Assembly: GCA_910578845.1 (NCBI GenBank)
Contig: CAJTSL010000009.1
Span: 1-64,000 of the forward strand
Length of the DNA: 64,000 nucleotides
Direction: 5' to 3'
Source of the DNA: an uncultured Lachnospiraceae bacterium
GTDB taxonomy: Bacteria > Bacillota > Clostridia > Lachnospirales > Lachnospiraceae
Both the position numbers and the translations under genes were made by a program. Below, in pieces: positions 1 through 8,973 of the stretch (the first letter of the stretch is position 1; every line of letters begins with the position of its first letter). The notes beneath the pieces were generated by a model. The model was not told the DNA's origin. It saw only the letters and a list, made by a program, of their open reading frames with translations, and did no database searches.

Positions 1-221
1 GTTCCGACCTTGGTGCGATCCAGAACAGGCTTGAGCACACGATCAGCAACTTGGATAACATCGTAGAGAACACGACATCTGCAGAGTCCCAGATCCGTGA
101 CACGGACATCGCGACAGAGATGGTTAGATACTCTAATAACAGCATCTTGCAGCAGGCAGGTACATCTATGTTGTCACAGGCTAACCAGTCTAATCAGTTG
201 GCATTATCCTTACTGGGTTAA
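1..221 (+). CDS. hag: Flagellin, C-terminal part (5' end outside window)
   Basis: Reading frame 3 is open from the window edge to the TAA at 219-221 and gives 72 residues of the conserved flagellin C-terminal D0/D1 helices: an ISNLDNIVENTTSAES-like stretch, then RDTDIATEM, then a tail ending QLALSLLG. Flagellin is the secreted subunit of the flagellar filament; these ends form the coiled-coil core of the filament. The start and the variable central domain lie upstream. A terminator-like hairpin follows. Its position next to dozens of glycan genes indicates that it is probably the acceptor of the island's modifications (inference from context; in many flagellated bacteria glycosylation genes lie beside the flagellin gene). 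Confidence 0.95.
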   Translation, partial: SDLGAIQNRLEHTISNLDNIVENTTSAESQIRDTDIATEMVRYSNNSILQQAGTSMLSQANQSNQLALSLLG

Positions 222-268
222 TGAGCTGAAAGGGAAAAGCATAATTTCATTGCAAAACTACCAGTCAG

Positions 269-300
269 GGGTTGGTATATGCCAACCCTTGATTTTCATT
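269..300 (+). terminator. Rho-independent terminator after flagellin
   Basis: GGGTTGG (269-275) pairs with CCAACCC (282-288) around a six-base loop, followed by the T-rich TTGATTTTCATTT. It lies 48 bases after the flagellin stop and probably ends most flagellin mRNA. The T tract is interrupted, so some read-through into the gene at 341 is possible. Confidence 0.7.
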
Positions 301-340
301 TAAGAAGAGGTAGCAGACTGATAGAATGGGGTGAATTGTT

Positions 341-3229
341 GTGGAGAAGATGGTTAGTATTATTATCCCAACTTATAATAGGGAGAAAGAGATTGCCAGG
401 GCTGTCTATAGTATTTTACGGCAGACTTATGTCCATTATGAGGTTATTATTGTGGATGATGCGTCTACGGACAATACAAAGGAAGTCGTAGAGCAGATAG
501 CGGATAAGAGGATCCGCTATATTCGTTTAGAGAAGAACCAAGGTGCATGCCATGCCAGAAACGTCGGCATACAAGAGAGCCAATATGATTACATTGCGTT
601 TCTGGACAGCGACGATGAATGGATGCCGAACAAGCTGGAAGTACAAATGCATAAAATGCTACAATCCGCAGAAGATGTGGGCATGATTTACTGTCGGATG
701 GGTGGCAACCGCAGGAATAAGGAAGAGAGAAATATATATCCGCCATACGAATGGCCCGACGATATTCCGTTAGAAGGAGATATCTTTCATGTACTGTTAT
801 GGAAAAATACAATCGGTACACCGACGATGCTGGTCCGGAAAAAATGCTTGGAACAAGTGGGCGGTTTTCTCGAAAGCCTGCATTGTTTACAGGACTGGGA
901 ACTGGCGATTAGAATCGCCAAAGAATGGCGTATCGGATTTGTAGATGATGTCTTAGTCGAAGTTCATAAGGTAGCAAATAGTATTTCAACCAATCATGGA
1001 TGGCATCTAGTCGCAAGGTGTTATATAGTTTCCCAGTATCGCAAAGAACTAAAGATGGCCGGCCTGCTTGGATTAGTTGAGGGTGAGATCATGGAGAAGG
1101 CGAGGTTCCATGGAGTAGAAGAAGAAATCTCAGAGCTGCTTGGCAGAGATTTTGAGTTAGGATATAATGATGCCAAAAAGAGGAGCAAAATAGATGAGGG
1201 CGTAAATGCGCCTAAGGCAGCCAATGGCGAAAGGGAGAAGAGAATGACGAACGGTAATGAAAATGTTGCAGGAGCAGACAAGCAATTGCAGGAAGTGACA
1301 CATATAGTTAGACAAATTGAGAAATTAAGAGTGAACATTGACGCGAAGCTACAACAAAAGAGACTGCCCGAACAACAAGTGTTAGAAGTGTTGGCCGATG
1401 CTATGGAAGGTGTGGATGAAATTACCAAGATTCATCCGCATAATGGCATATGGGCACATTTTTATCAGGACGCGAGACAGGGCAGGGTATCTCATGGCTT
1501 TTGCGATAAAATAGAAGAGTGGCAGAGAGAGACACTGAATTGGGTTGACCATATGGAGAGCAGAAGGCTCATACATGACTTACAAGAAGAAGTACAAAGG
1601 CAGACAGAGATGATCCAGAAATTGCTGGGCAATCAAAATGTGCGGTTAGGATGGTATCCCCAGATTGATAAAGAGAAAATCAGTTATGCTATTGAGGCGG
1701 ATCACACCGTGGGCGTTACATCGCAGAAAAGAAGCCGGCAGATTATTGTCTCCCTGACATCTTATCCTGATAGAATGTACGATATCAAATATAGCCTGTA
1801 TTCCTTATTGCACCAGTCATTAAAGCCTGACCAGGTCATTCTGTGGCTGGCAAAGGAACAGTTCCCGGGCGGAGAAGATGATATTGCGCCAAGCCTGTTA
1901 GCGATGAAGGAAAACGGTTTAACAATCAAGTGGTGTGAAGACCTTAAGTCATATAAGAAACTGATCCCGGCTTTGGAGGCGTACCCGGAAGATATTATCG
2001 TTACCGCGGATGACGATATGTATTATGCAGAGAACTGGCTGGAGCTTTTATACCAGTCTTATCTGGAAAGACCAGATTGTGTCCATGCCCATCGCGCGCA
2101 TAGAGCACAGTTGTCCGGTGATGGATTTATGCCATATAGTCATTGGGAAAAAAGAATAGAGCCGAATGAGGATACCTTTTCTGCCTTTCCGACAGGAGGC
2201 GGCGGCATTCTATATCCTCCACATGTTCTTTATAAAGATATTACCGATCAGGAATTGTTCATGAAATTATCGCCTCGTGCCGATGATATCTGGTTCTGGG
2301 CAATGTGCATCCTAAATGCGACGAAAATTAAGGTGATTAAGAATGGCATCAAAAACCCAATGGCAGTTAATTGGGCAAGGGAAATCGGGCTTCGCGGAGA
2401 GACAACGTTATTTTCAGGCAATAGCTCCGTGGAAGGCAATGACGTTTATCTGCGTAACGTATTGAGCCAGTATCCTGCACTGTTGGACATCTTACGGACA
2501 GAACAGGCCGGCAGCGGAGTCAAGAACGTAGGCGGGTTAGACAGAATAAATATCCAAGACGGGTTAGACGGAACAAATAGCGTAAGTAGGATAGATAGAA
2601 CAAATAATGTCGGATGGAATGGCAGCGCACAATACTGGGAGAAAAGATACGCAGAGGGGGGGGCATCCGGTGCAGGATCCTATAGCAATTTAGCTGATTT
2701 TAAAGCAAGAGTCTTAAACCAGTTTGTAAAAGAGCAGAACCTACAAACGGTAATTGAGTGGGGATGTGGCGATGGGAACCAGTTGAAGCTTGCGATGTAC
2801 CCGCAGTATGTTGGTTATGATGTTTCACAATCAGCAATCGCAAGGTGCAGGGAGATCTTCCGTGGCGATACGACAAAAGAATTTATTTGGAGCGGAGGCG
2901 CCGGCTTTGCGGATATGAGAAAGGGAGATTTGGCATTATCTTTGGATGTAATCTATCACTTGGTTGAAGATGAGATCTTTGAGCTATATATGAAGCGCTT
3001 GTTTGCTTCGAGTGACCGCTTCGTATGTATCTATTCCTGTAATTTCGATAAAGAGTCTGCGCTTCATGTGAAATGCAGGAGATTTACGGATTATATAGAC
3101 CGGAATATCTCCGGGTGGGAATTGGTGAAAGTTATCCCGAATGAATATCCATATGATGAGAGGAATCCCCATCATACATCCTGGTCGGATTTCTATATTT
3201 ATCAAAAGAGCGCAGATAATGGGCAGTAG
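341..3229 (+). CDS. Three-module glycosyltransferase / glycosyltransferase / methyltransferase
   Basis: 962 residues. Module 1 (about 4-230) is a GT-A family 2 glycosyltransferase: VSIIIPTYNRE start, nucleotide-binding VDDAST near residue 39 and DSDDEW near 88. A charged helical linker (about 290-450) follows. Module 2 (about 465-720) is a second GT-A-like domain with IIVSLTSYPDR and TADDDMYY near 555. Module 3 (about 764-960) is a SAM-dependent methyltransferase with YWEKRY and the SAM loop IEWGCGDG near 804. The GTG start at 341 is preceded by GGGGTG; an ATG at 350 is the alternative. A run of eight G at 2656-2663 encodes the Gly-Gly before module 3, so a one-base slip would remove only the methyltransferase. 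First gene after flagellin. The exact sugar and methyl acceptor cannot be read from sequence. Confidence 0.88.
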   Translation: MEKMVSIIIPTYNREKEIARAVYSILRQTYVHYEVIIVDDASTDNTKEVVEQIADKRIRYIRLEKNQGACHARNVGIQESQYDYIAFLDSDDEWMPNKLEVQMHKMLQSAEDVGMIYCRMGGNRRNKEERNIYPPYEWPDDIPLEGDIFHVLLWKNTIGTPTMLVRKKCLEQVGGFLESLHCLQDWELAIRIAKEWRIGFVDDVLVEVHKVANSISTNHGWHLVARCYIVSQYRKELKMAGLLGLVEGEIMEKARFHGVEEEISELLGRDFELGYNDAKKRSKIDEGVNAPKAANGEREKRMTNGNENVAGADKQLQEVTHIVRQIEKLRVNIDAKLQQKRLPEQQVLEVLADAMEGVDEITKIHPHNGIWAHFYQDARQGRVSHGFCDKIEEWQRETLNWVDHMESRRLIHDLQEEVQRQTEMIQKLLGNQNVRLGWYPQIDKEKISYAIEADHTVGVTSQKRSRQIIVSLTSYPDRMYDIKYSLYSLLHQSLKPDQVILWLAKEQFPGGEDDIAPSLLAMKENGLTIKWCEDLKSYKKLIPALEAYPEDIIVTADDDMYYAENWLELLYQSYLERPDCVHAHRAHRAQLSGDGFMPYSHWEKRIEPNEDTFSAFPTGGGGILYPPHVLYKDITDQELFMKLSPRADDIWFWAMCILNATKIKVIKNGIKNPMAVNWAREIGLRGETTLFSGNSSVEGNDVYLRNVLSQYPALLDILRTEQAGSGVKNVGGLDRINIQDGLDGTNSVSRIDRTNNVGWNGSAQYWEKRYAEGGASGAGSYSNLADFKARVLNQFVKEQNLQTVIEWGCGDGNQLKLAMYPQYVGYDVSQSAIARCREIFRGDTTKEFIWSGGAGFADMRKGDLALSLDVIYHLVEDEIFELYMKRLFASSDRFVCIYSCNFDKESALHVKCRRFTDYIDRNISGWELVKVIPNEYPYDERNPHHTSWSDFYIYQKSADNGQ
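2656..2663 (+). repeat. G8 homopolymer tract in coding region
   Basis: Eight consecutive G read as GAG GGG GGG GCA (Glu-Gly-Gly-Ala, residues 772-775) at the entry to the methyltransferase module. Tracts of this length are known slippage sites in other bacteria; a slip here would truncate the protein after both glycosyltransferase modules. Confidence 0.8.
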
Positions 3230-3237
3230 AGGGGAAA

Positions 3238-4440
3238 ATGATGCAGCAGAATGATCAAGAGAATTTGGGAAAGCAGCAAGTATTGGTAATCGGCTATGGA
3301 GACGATATGAGACTGGCCACAAAGTCAATTAAAGACAGGTATCTGGTAACAGAGGCTATTTTACGGAATTGCCCGGAAGATGCCAATGTACTGTCTTGTC
3401 CGTGTCTGTCTTCCTATAATTATATTGTGATTGCTATAGAAGATAAACAAGCTGCAAGGAATATGCATGGTCTTCTGAAAGCGATATTAGATCAGGATAG
3501 CCGCAAGGTAATTGATTTCTATTTATTGTATCGTGCAGCGCTTCCGTCTATGACAGTAGACCGTGTCATGAAGAATCCGTTAAAGAATCGTTACAACGGC
3601 ATAATTTTAGGCATTTCTCATGCGCAGGTAGGAATTTTACCACAATTATTAAATGGTGATTTCTGTAATTTGTCAGTGAGTTCCCAGGATATTTATTATA
3701 ACATGAAGACTTTGGAATATTGTATGAATACATACGCAAATAAAATCCAGGATTTGAAGTATCTTATTTTTGATATGTATGATTATACGTATTTTAATTA
3801 TGATGTTTCGCTTAGCAGACATTCCAGCGTCAGATACTATAGTTGGGGTGGCTATACGCTTGATCAACATCATTTTGACGAGATTAAATCTTTTGATTTT
3901 ACCTTTGACGACTATATGAATCTGTTGTCGGAAAAACGCTATGCAGACATTGATGAGGCGCAGATTGATCTGTGGGATACCTTGTTCGAAAATGTTTATG
4001 CCGGGAATGGTTTTAAAGACTTTGACAGTACACAGAACCTCCATTTTCGTTTAAAGACGGTCTCGGATAAAGAAATTAAAGAATTCCATGCAAATGCGAG
4101 TGTTGTGAAGAATATTTTCCAAGAATCCATTCGTGAGAATATTGAACATTTCTGCCATTTATTGGAACTGGCTTATAGCATTAATCCGAATATAAAAATA
4201 TGTTGCATCCTCATGCCGAGATACTGTGAGACATGGAGCCGGATTAAAACGGAGTTTGTTGCATGGAAAGAAGTCTTTTATAATATTATGGAAGAACTAC
4301 AGAATCGTTATACATTTACTTTCTTAGACCTGACTGAACATGAAATAGCAAGAAGAAGAGAGTGTTATGCTGACGCATCCCATTTGAACTACTATGGCGC
4401 TATTGAATTCACGAAACTTTTAAACTCATTGATACAATAA
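3238..4440 (+). CDS. SGNH-hydrolase-like protein with N-terminal Rossmann-like region
   Basis: 400 residues starting eight bases after the upstream stop; GAGGGGAA precedes ATG 3238 (ATG 3241 is equally possible). Residues about 14-110 look like a Rossmann-type fold (QVLVIGYGDD, then YIVIAIED). From about 120 the protein resembles the SGNH/GDSL or AlgJ/DltD-like fold: a GISHAQ block near 124 in place of the usual GxS nucleophile motif, and a C-terminal DASHLNYYGA block near 378 supplying the Asp-His pair. Such proteins add or remove acyl groups on glycans, so acetyl decoration of the flagellin glycan is a guess. A smaller relative is at 5549, on the other side of a transferase gene. No signal peptide is visible, so it probably acts in the cytoplasm. 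Confidence 0.65.
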   Translation: MMQQNDQENLGKQQVLVIGYGDDMRLATKSIKDRYLVTEAILRNCPEDANVLSCPCLSSYNYIVIAIEDKQAARNMHGLLKAILDQDSRKVIDFYLLYRAALPSMTVDRVMKNPLKNRYNGIILGISHAQVGILPQLLNGDFCNLSVSSQDIYYNMKTLEYCMNTYANKIQDLKYLIFDMYDYTYFNYDVSLSRHSSVRYYSWGGYTLDQHHFDEIKSFDFTFDDYMNLLSEKRYADIDEAQIDLWDTLFENVYAGNGFKDFDSTQNLHFRLKTVSDKEIKEFHANASVVKNIFQESIRENIEHFCHLLELAYSINPNIKICCILMPRYCETWSRIKTEFVAWKEVFYNIMEELQNRYTFTFLDLTEHEIARRRECYADASHLNYYGAIEFTKLLNSLIQ

Positions 4441-4490
4441 AGAAGAGCATATGAATTGGCTGTAGATGAGAATAGCGGGGGGCAAAAGCT

Positions 4491-5552
4491 GTGGATGATA
4501 AAAATGTAGAGATTTTAAAAGAATTAAAGCAATGCTTAGTGACTGGAACGTTACCGATGGAAGCATTCCCGAAGCAGGAGTTATTAGGATTGGCTCAGGC
4601 GGCATTTGAGGCATGGCTAAAAGAACAGTCTGCTAATTTAGGAGAGTATATCGCTATTTATGACTTGCTAACGGGAGATGCGCTGATGGAGCGTGACGCT
4701 GTTGCCCTGGCGGATTTGGTAGAAGAGCTGATATGTGATTTACAGGGCGCGTCGTCAGCCGCGGCTAATAGGATGGATCAGCTTAGGCGTATGAGCGATC
4801 CTGTGATTGTAAAGCGCTATCAGCAGAGGGCGAAGGCAGTTTATGATGCCTATCCGTTTTCATCTTCTTCAGGGGAAAATGTCTTTACGGGAAAGGGCGT
4901 TATTTATACGGTCATCACGGGAGATTATGATGTTTTGCGGGAACCGGAATATATTGATGAAACGTATGATTATATCTGCTTTACGGATAATAAAAATTTA
5001 CGCTCTGAAGTGTGGGACATCCGCTATCTTGAGAATCCAGAGGGATTAGATTCCGCAAGGCTTTCCCGGCAACCCAAAATCCTATGCCATAAATTTTTAA
5101 CGGAATATGATTATTCTATTTATGTAGACGGTAAAATACAGATTATTGGAAATTTGCAAGAATATATCCAAAAGTATAGCAAAGGAAGCCCAATGCTCTG
5201 TTTTCCGCATTTTGCAAGGGAATGTGCGTATGAAGAAAGTAACGCCTGTATCCGCTCGGGAGCAGATAGCGAGGACGTCATTAGAAAGCAGATGGATGGC
5301 TATAGGATAGAAGGCTATCCGGTGGGCAATGGACTGATTGACGCTGCGTGTATGGTCAGACGGCACGACGATACGCTTTTGCAAAAGGTTATGGAATGCT
5401 GGTGGGAAGAAGTCTTGCTAAAGAGCAGGCGTGACCAGCTCAGTATAGGGTACGCCTGTTGGAGATATCATTTTCACTACGATATTTGCGGTTTATTTAT
5501 TTATCAGAATGATTATATCCGCAAGAGAAGGGACAGGGAGAGGCCGTTTTGA
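4491..5552 (+). CDS. DUF616-type (TOD1/MUCI70-like) glycosyltransferase
   Basis: 353 residues. After about 130 helical residues comes a domain typical of the DUF616 glycosyltransferase-like family: GVIYTVITGDYD near 136, YICFTDN, SRQPKILCHKFL, YSIYVDGK near 211 (the DxD-like metal/nucleotide site) and FPHFARECAYEE. The GTG start at 4491 is preceded by a run of six G at 4477-4482 that doubles as the ribosome binding site. Its stop overlaps the TTG start of the next gene by four bases, so the two are probably translationally coupled. The donor sugar is unknown. Confidence 0.8.
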   Translation: MDDKNVEILKELKQCLVTGTLPMEAFPKQELLGLAQAAFEAWLKEQSANLGEYIAIYDLLTGDALMERDAVALADLVEELICDLQGASSAAANRMDQLRRMSDPVIVKRYQQRAKAVYDAYPFSSSSGENVFTGKGVIYTVITGDYDVLREPEYIDETYDYICFTDNKNLRSEVWDIRYLENPEGLDSARLSRQPKILCHKFLTEYDYSIYVDGKIQIIGNLQEYIQKYSKGSPMLCFPHFARECAYEESNACIRSGADSEDVIRKQMDGYRIEGYPVGNGLIDAACMVRRHDDTLLQKVMECWWEEVLLKSRRDQLSIGYACWRYHFHYDICGLFIYQNDYIRKRRDRERPF

Positions 5553-6493
5553 AACAGGATGCTTTGGAATCGTTAAAGACAACGGTATTACAGTATGTAG
5601 CTGCGAATTATGATTATTGTTATCTGGATGCGATGCATGAGAAAAACAGGCTTGTAGGGGCAAAGACGATGATGGCAGGCTGCTCTCATGCAATGTATGG
5701 AGTAGATAAAAGCAAGTTTTCTGAAGATGTGATTAATTTTTCCATTGCGTCACAAGATTTATATTATATTGGTAAGCATATCCAAAAGGCAGTCGAAGAA
5801 GGAAAACAAAAAATAGAGAGATGCATCATCAATATTGGCTATTATGGCCTTTATCAGGATGTGTCGTTGAGTAAGAGCTGGGATTATGCAAACCTGTATC
5901 GCGTCTATTATCCTTTATTTGAAGATACGCATAATTTTCACGGGACAGGAAGTCTTTATGATTGGAGTAAGGTAACATTTGATCAAGCGCAATATAACAT
6001 GGAGCAGGTAAGGGAACTTTCTAAGGCGTGTGCAAGAAGTATTTTTATGGAGGAAGCCTCTTATTTTGGAAGCATGAAGTCTAGGAAATCTAATATTTTG
6101 CCACAAGGCCTGGCATGGAATGAAATGGACGTGAGCGAGAGAGAGCAGGCAGCGCTAAGAAGAATGCAGGATCATAACCGCTTGAAAAAGTATGTGAATT
6201 CTTATGAAGAGAATTGTATGTTGGTTCGCAAAATGACAGATTATCTACATGAAAGAGGCGTTAGGACAGTGTTTGTCATTTTTCCTTTTTCCACCTTTTA
6301 CAACCGCTATATAGATAGAAATTATAAAGAAGAGATATATGCCCTTTTGGAGAGCCTTCCTGTCCCGGTGGAATTTTGGGATATGAATGATTATGAAGAC
6401 ATGTTTGAAGATTCTGACTTTGTAGATACAGACCATGTGAATGATAGGGGCGCGGAAAAAGCATCAGTTTTATTAGATGCGCTATTGGGATGA
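5549..6493 (+). CDS. SGNH-hydrolase-like protein
   Basis: 314 residues from a TTG start that overlaps the preceding stop (TTGA). Near residue 44 it has GCSHAMYG, matching the GISHAQ block of the 3238 protein, then VINFSIASQDLYY, also shared with it (LSVSSQDIYY). The end carries DTDHVNDRGAEK near 292, the Asp-His block of SGNH-type folds. It lacks the Rossmann-like N-terminus of the larger relative. Likely an acyl-ester hydrolase or acyltransferase acting on a glycan, by family analogy only. Followed by a structured intergenic repeat and then a new glycosyltransferase gene. Confidence 0.65.
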   Translation: MKQDALESLKTTVLQYVAANYDYCYLDAMHEKNRLVGAKTMMAGCSHAMYGVDKSKFSEDVINFSIASQDLYYIGKHIQKAVEEGKQKIERCIINIGYYGLYQDVSLSKSWDYANLYRVYYPLFEDTHNFHGTGSLYDWSKVTFDQAQYNMEQVRELSKACARSIFMEEASYFGSMKSRKSNILPQGLAWNEMDVSEREQAALRRMQDHNRLKKYVNSYEENCMLVRKMTDYLHERGVRTVFVIFPFSTFYNRYIDRNYKEEIYALLESLPVPVEFWDMNDYEDMFEDSDFVDTDHVNDRGAEKASVLLDALLG

Positions 6494-6500
6494 GAGGAAA

Positions 6501-6628
6501 GGTTGAAAAATCATGCTGATGCACTGATTTTCAACTCGCAATTTGAGGCAGAGCCGGGGATATGCTTGGATCGCAGTCGGCAATTTGAGATTTCCGACGC
6601 GTGTCATCGCAGCAAACTGCTCTGACAT
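6501..6628 (+). repeat. Structured intergenic repeat, copy A
   Basis: Three consecutive stem-loops fill the gap before the gene at 6640: TTGAAAAATC (6503-6512) with GATTTTCAA (6526-6534); GTCGG (6576-6580) with CCGAC (6594-6598); and TGTCA..GCAG (6602-6612), loop CAAA, CTGC..TGACA (6617-6627). The same order and partly the same sequence recur at 20589-20715, with base-pair-preserving changes in the third stem. It ends just before the ribosome binding site of the next gene. Confidence 0.75.
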
Positions 6629-6639
6629 GGGGGATTAAT

Positions 6640-7686
6640 ATGCAGGAACAAAGAAAAATCAGTGTCGTTGTCCCATGTTTTAACGTAACAGCGTATTTGG
6701 ACGAATGTATGGAACATTTGTTAGGACAGACGATTGGCATAGAGAATTTGGAGATCATTCTTGTCGATGATGCTTCTACTGATAACGGGGCGACAAGGAA
6801 GTTAGTTTTACAATACGAAAAAGAATATCCAGATACTATCATAGTAGTGCTGTTAGAGCAGAATTTGAGGCAGGGGGGGGCGAGAAATACAGGGATTTCT
6901 TATGCCAGCGGAGAGTATCTGGTGTTCTGCGATGCGGATGACTGGATGAAACTGGACGCGTTGGAGCATATATATAACATAGCTAAAAGATGTGATGCCG
7001 ATGTTGTAGAATACCGGATGCAGAAGGTTTTCTATGATACGGATCTTTCCCTGCTTTCGATGGAGGAAGGCAAGGATAGCTATTGGATAGAGCTGGATAA
7101 TGAAGATATGAAGAAGATGTTTTATAAGACGTCAGCGGAAAATTGTTCCTTAGGCTGTATGAGGAAAGCATATCGCCTGCAAATGATCCAGGAGAATCAG
7201 ATCCAGTTCACCCCCTATCTTATTTGTGGAGAACCATCCTTTACAATGCCGGTCCGTTTATATGAAAAGAGGCATTGCTTCTTGAACGAACTGCTATATT
7301 TTTATCGAATGACGCCTGGCAGCACGGTACATGGCAATTGGGAAGGCCGGAGGCTGGATAACTTACATGTATGGGAGATCCTGATGGATGAGATAAGGGA
7401 ACGGGGCTTTCTACAGAAGTATTATGAGGAAATGAGCTATATGTTTTTTCAATGGGCATTTGTGCTGAGCATACGGATGCTTATACAGAAAGAATATGCT
7501 CTTATGGTGGAGGAAATGCAATTACTTGTAGGCGCAGTCTTAGGCCGTTTTCCGGATATACGGGAAAACGTCTATATAAAAGAGGATAAGAGTGTGTTTA
7601 TGGCTGTTATGCTTAAGATTTTGGATTTGGAGATTACGGAGGAGAGCCTTTCGGTAATAGAAGAAGTGATTAAGAAGTATATGTAA
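6640..7686 (+). CDS. Family 2 glycosyltransferase with G8 tract
   Basis: 348 residues from ATG 6640, chosen because GGGGG at 6629-6633 gives a good ribosome binding site; upstream in-frame codons fall inside the repeat element. GT-A fold: ISVVVPCFNV, VDDAST near residue 42, the conserved GGARNTG near 79 and DADDW near 97, with a helical C-terminal half. The Gly-Gly of GGARNTG is encoded by a G8 tract (6873-6880), so a slip would inactivate the enzyme early. Likely a cytoplasmic transferase extending the flagellin glycan; substrate unknown. Confidence 0.88.
   Translation: MQEQRKISVVVPCFNVTAYLDECMEHLLGQTIGIENLEIILVDDASTDNGATRKLVLQYEKEYPDTIIVVLLEQNLRQGGARNTGISYASGEYLVFCDADDWMKLDALEHIYNIAKRCDADVVEYRMQKVFYDTDLSLLSMEEGKDSYWIELDNEDMKKMFYKTSAENCSLGCMRKAYRLQMIQENQIQFTPYLICGEPSFTMPVRLYEKRHCFLNELLYFYRMTPGSTVHGNWEGRRLDNLHVWEILMDEIRERGFLQKYYEEMSYMFFQWAFVLSIRMLIQKEYALMVEEMQLLVGAVLGRFPDIRENVYIKEDKSVFMAVMLKILDLEITEESLSVIEEVIKKYM
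6873..6880 (+). repeat. G8 homopolymer tract in glycosyltransferase
   Basis: Reads CAG GGG GGG GCG (Gln-Gly-Gly-Ala) within the conserved GGARNTG motif. A frameshift here would remove more than three quarters of the protein. Confidence 0.8.
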
Positions 7687-7759
7687 GAAAAGGATATGGT
7701 GGTTTGGATGAATCAGAATAAAACTGCCTTTCATTCATAGTCAAAGGAAATCGAGAAGG

Positions 7760-8941
7760 ATGAAATTATTGTTATATTCTTGGAATGCCAATAATGAGCA
7801 GGTCTTGGCAGATAATTTAGTAAAGATGGGGTTTGAAGCCGTATGGTTTTGCAAAGAATGCAAGCATTATACGCGCGACATGGAGCTTGCTATGGAGATG
7901 ATACAAGTAATCCATGCGGAATCTATAGAAGCGGTTATTTCTTTTAATTATTTCCCGATTATCTCTATGGTCTGCAACACCTGTCAGATCCCCTATTATG
8001 CGTGGGTGTATGACTGCCCGCACTTTACATTGTATGCAAAGCAGCTTGCTTTACCATGCAATCATATCGGGATCTTTGACAGAGCGATGGTCGGGCAACT
8101 CGAAGGATATGGCGCTACAACGGTTGCCCATGTGCCGTTAGCGGTAGATACGGCATATTTTGAAAAAATAATAACCAGTGCGCCGCAAAAGGAGAGAGCA
8201 AAGTACCAATGTGATATCTCTTTTGTAGGTTCCCTATATACGGATGGACACAATTATTATGATTTGTTTTCCGACAATGGGAATGTGGCAACAATGGATG
8301 CTGTTATCGGGAAGCAGTGCTTTTCTTATGAGAAAGACTTTATCAGGGAGGCTATTCTGGCCGGAAGGATAGATTTAGAAGTCTTGCGCCTGAAAATGGA
8401 AGAGCAGGGATTGGCTCTAGGCGAGGATTATGTTGCAAAACCAGAGGATATTCTGATAGCAGCCGTATTGGAGAAGAAAGTAACGGTGGAAGAACGGCGA
8501 GCCTTATTAATTAAGATAGCGAAGCATTTTGGGAACCTTTCCTTTCGGTTGTATACAGGCTCGGATACGGGGCATATGCTGGAGTTGTCTGGCTGTAATA
8601 AAGGATATGTGGATTATCATACGCAGATGCCTCTTGTCTTTGCAGGCAGTAAGGTTAACCTCAATATATCGCTGCGTTCCATTCACTCGGGAATACCGCT
8701 AAGAGTATTGGATATTATGGCATGTGGCGGATTTGTATTGTCGAACCGACAGCCGGAGATGGCAGAGGGCTTTGTAGAAGGGATGGAGATTGTAACATTT
8801 GACAGCCTGGAGGAATGCCTGGAAAAGGCACGTTATTATCTAGGGCATGACGAAGAACGGGAGAAAATAGCGGCAGCAGGACAGAGGAAAGTGCGGGAAG
8901 CCTTTTCGTATCCAAGAGGTTTAGAGAGACTGTTTCTGTGA
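7760..8941 (+). CDS. CgeB/DUF3880-type glycosyltransferase
   Basis: 393 residues from ATG 7760. Features typical of the CgeB / DUF3880 plus Glyco_trans_1_2 architecture: SFNYFPIISMVC, YDISFVGSLYT-like block (CDISFVGSLYT), then NLNISLRSIHSGIP and RVLDIMACGGFVLSN near residue 308, the GT-B nucleotide-sugar region. It is a clear paralogue of the minus-strand gene at 10682, sharing most of these blocks. DUF3880 transferases are common in flagellin or spore glycosylation loci of Firmicutes. It ends 32 bases from the convergent stop of the gene at 8974. Confidence 0.85.
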   Translation: MKLLLYSWNANNEQVLADNLVKMGFEAVWFCKECKHYTRDMELAMEMIQVIHAESIEAVISFNYFPIISMVCNTCQIPYYAWVYDCPHFTLYAKQLALPCNHIGIFDRAMVGQLEGYGATTVAHVPLAVDTAYFEKIITSAPQKERAKYQCDISFVGSLYTDGHNYYDLFSDNGNVATMDAVIGKQCFSYEKDFIREAILAGRIDLEVLRLKMEEQGLALGEDYVAKPEDILIAAVLEKKVTVEERRALLIKIAKHFGNLSFRLYTGSDTGHMLELSGCNKGYVDYHTQMPLVFAGSKVNLNISLRSIHSGIPLRVLDIMACGGFVLSNRQPEMAEGFVEGMEIVTFDSLEECLEKARYYLGHDEEREKIAAAGQRKVREAFSYPRGLERLFL

Positions 8942-8973
8942 ATTACGGAACATATCGTTTGGGGATATGGGGA

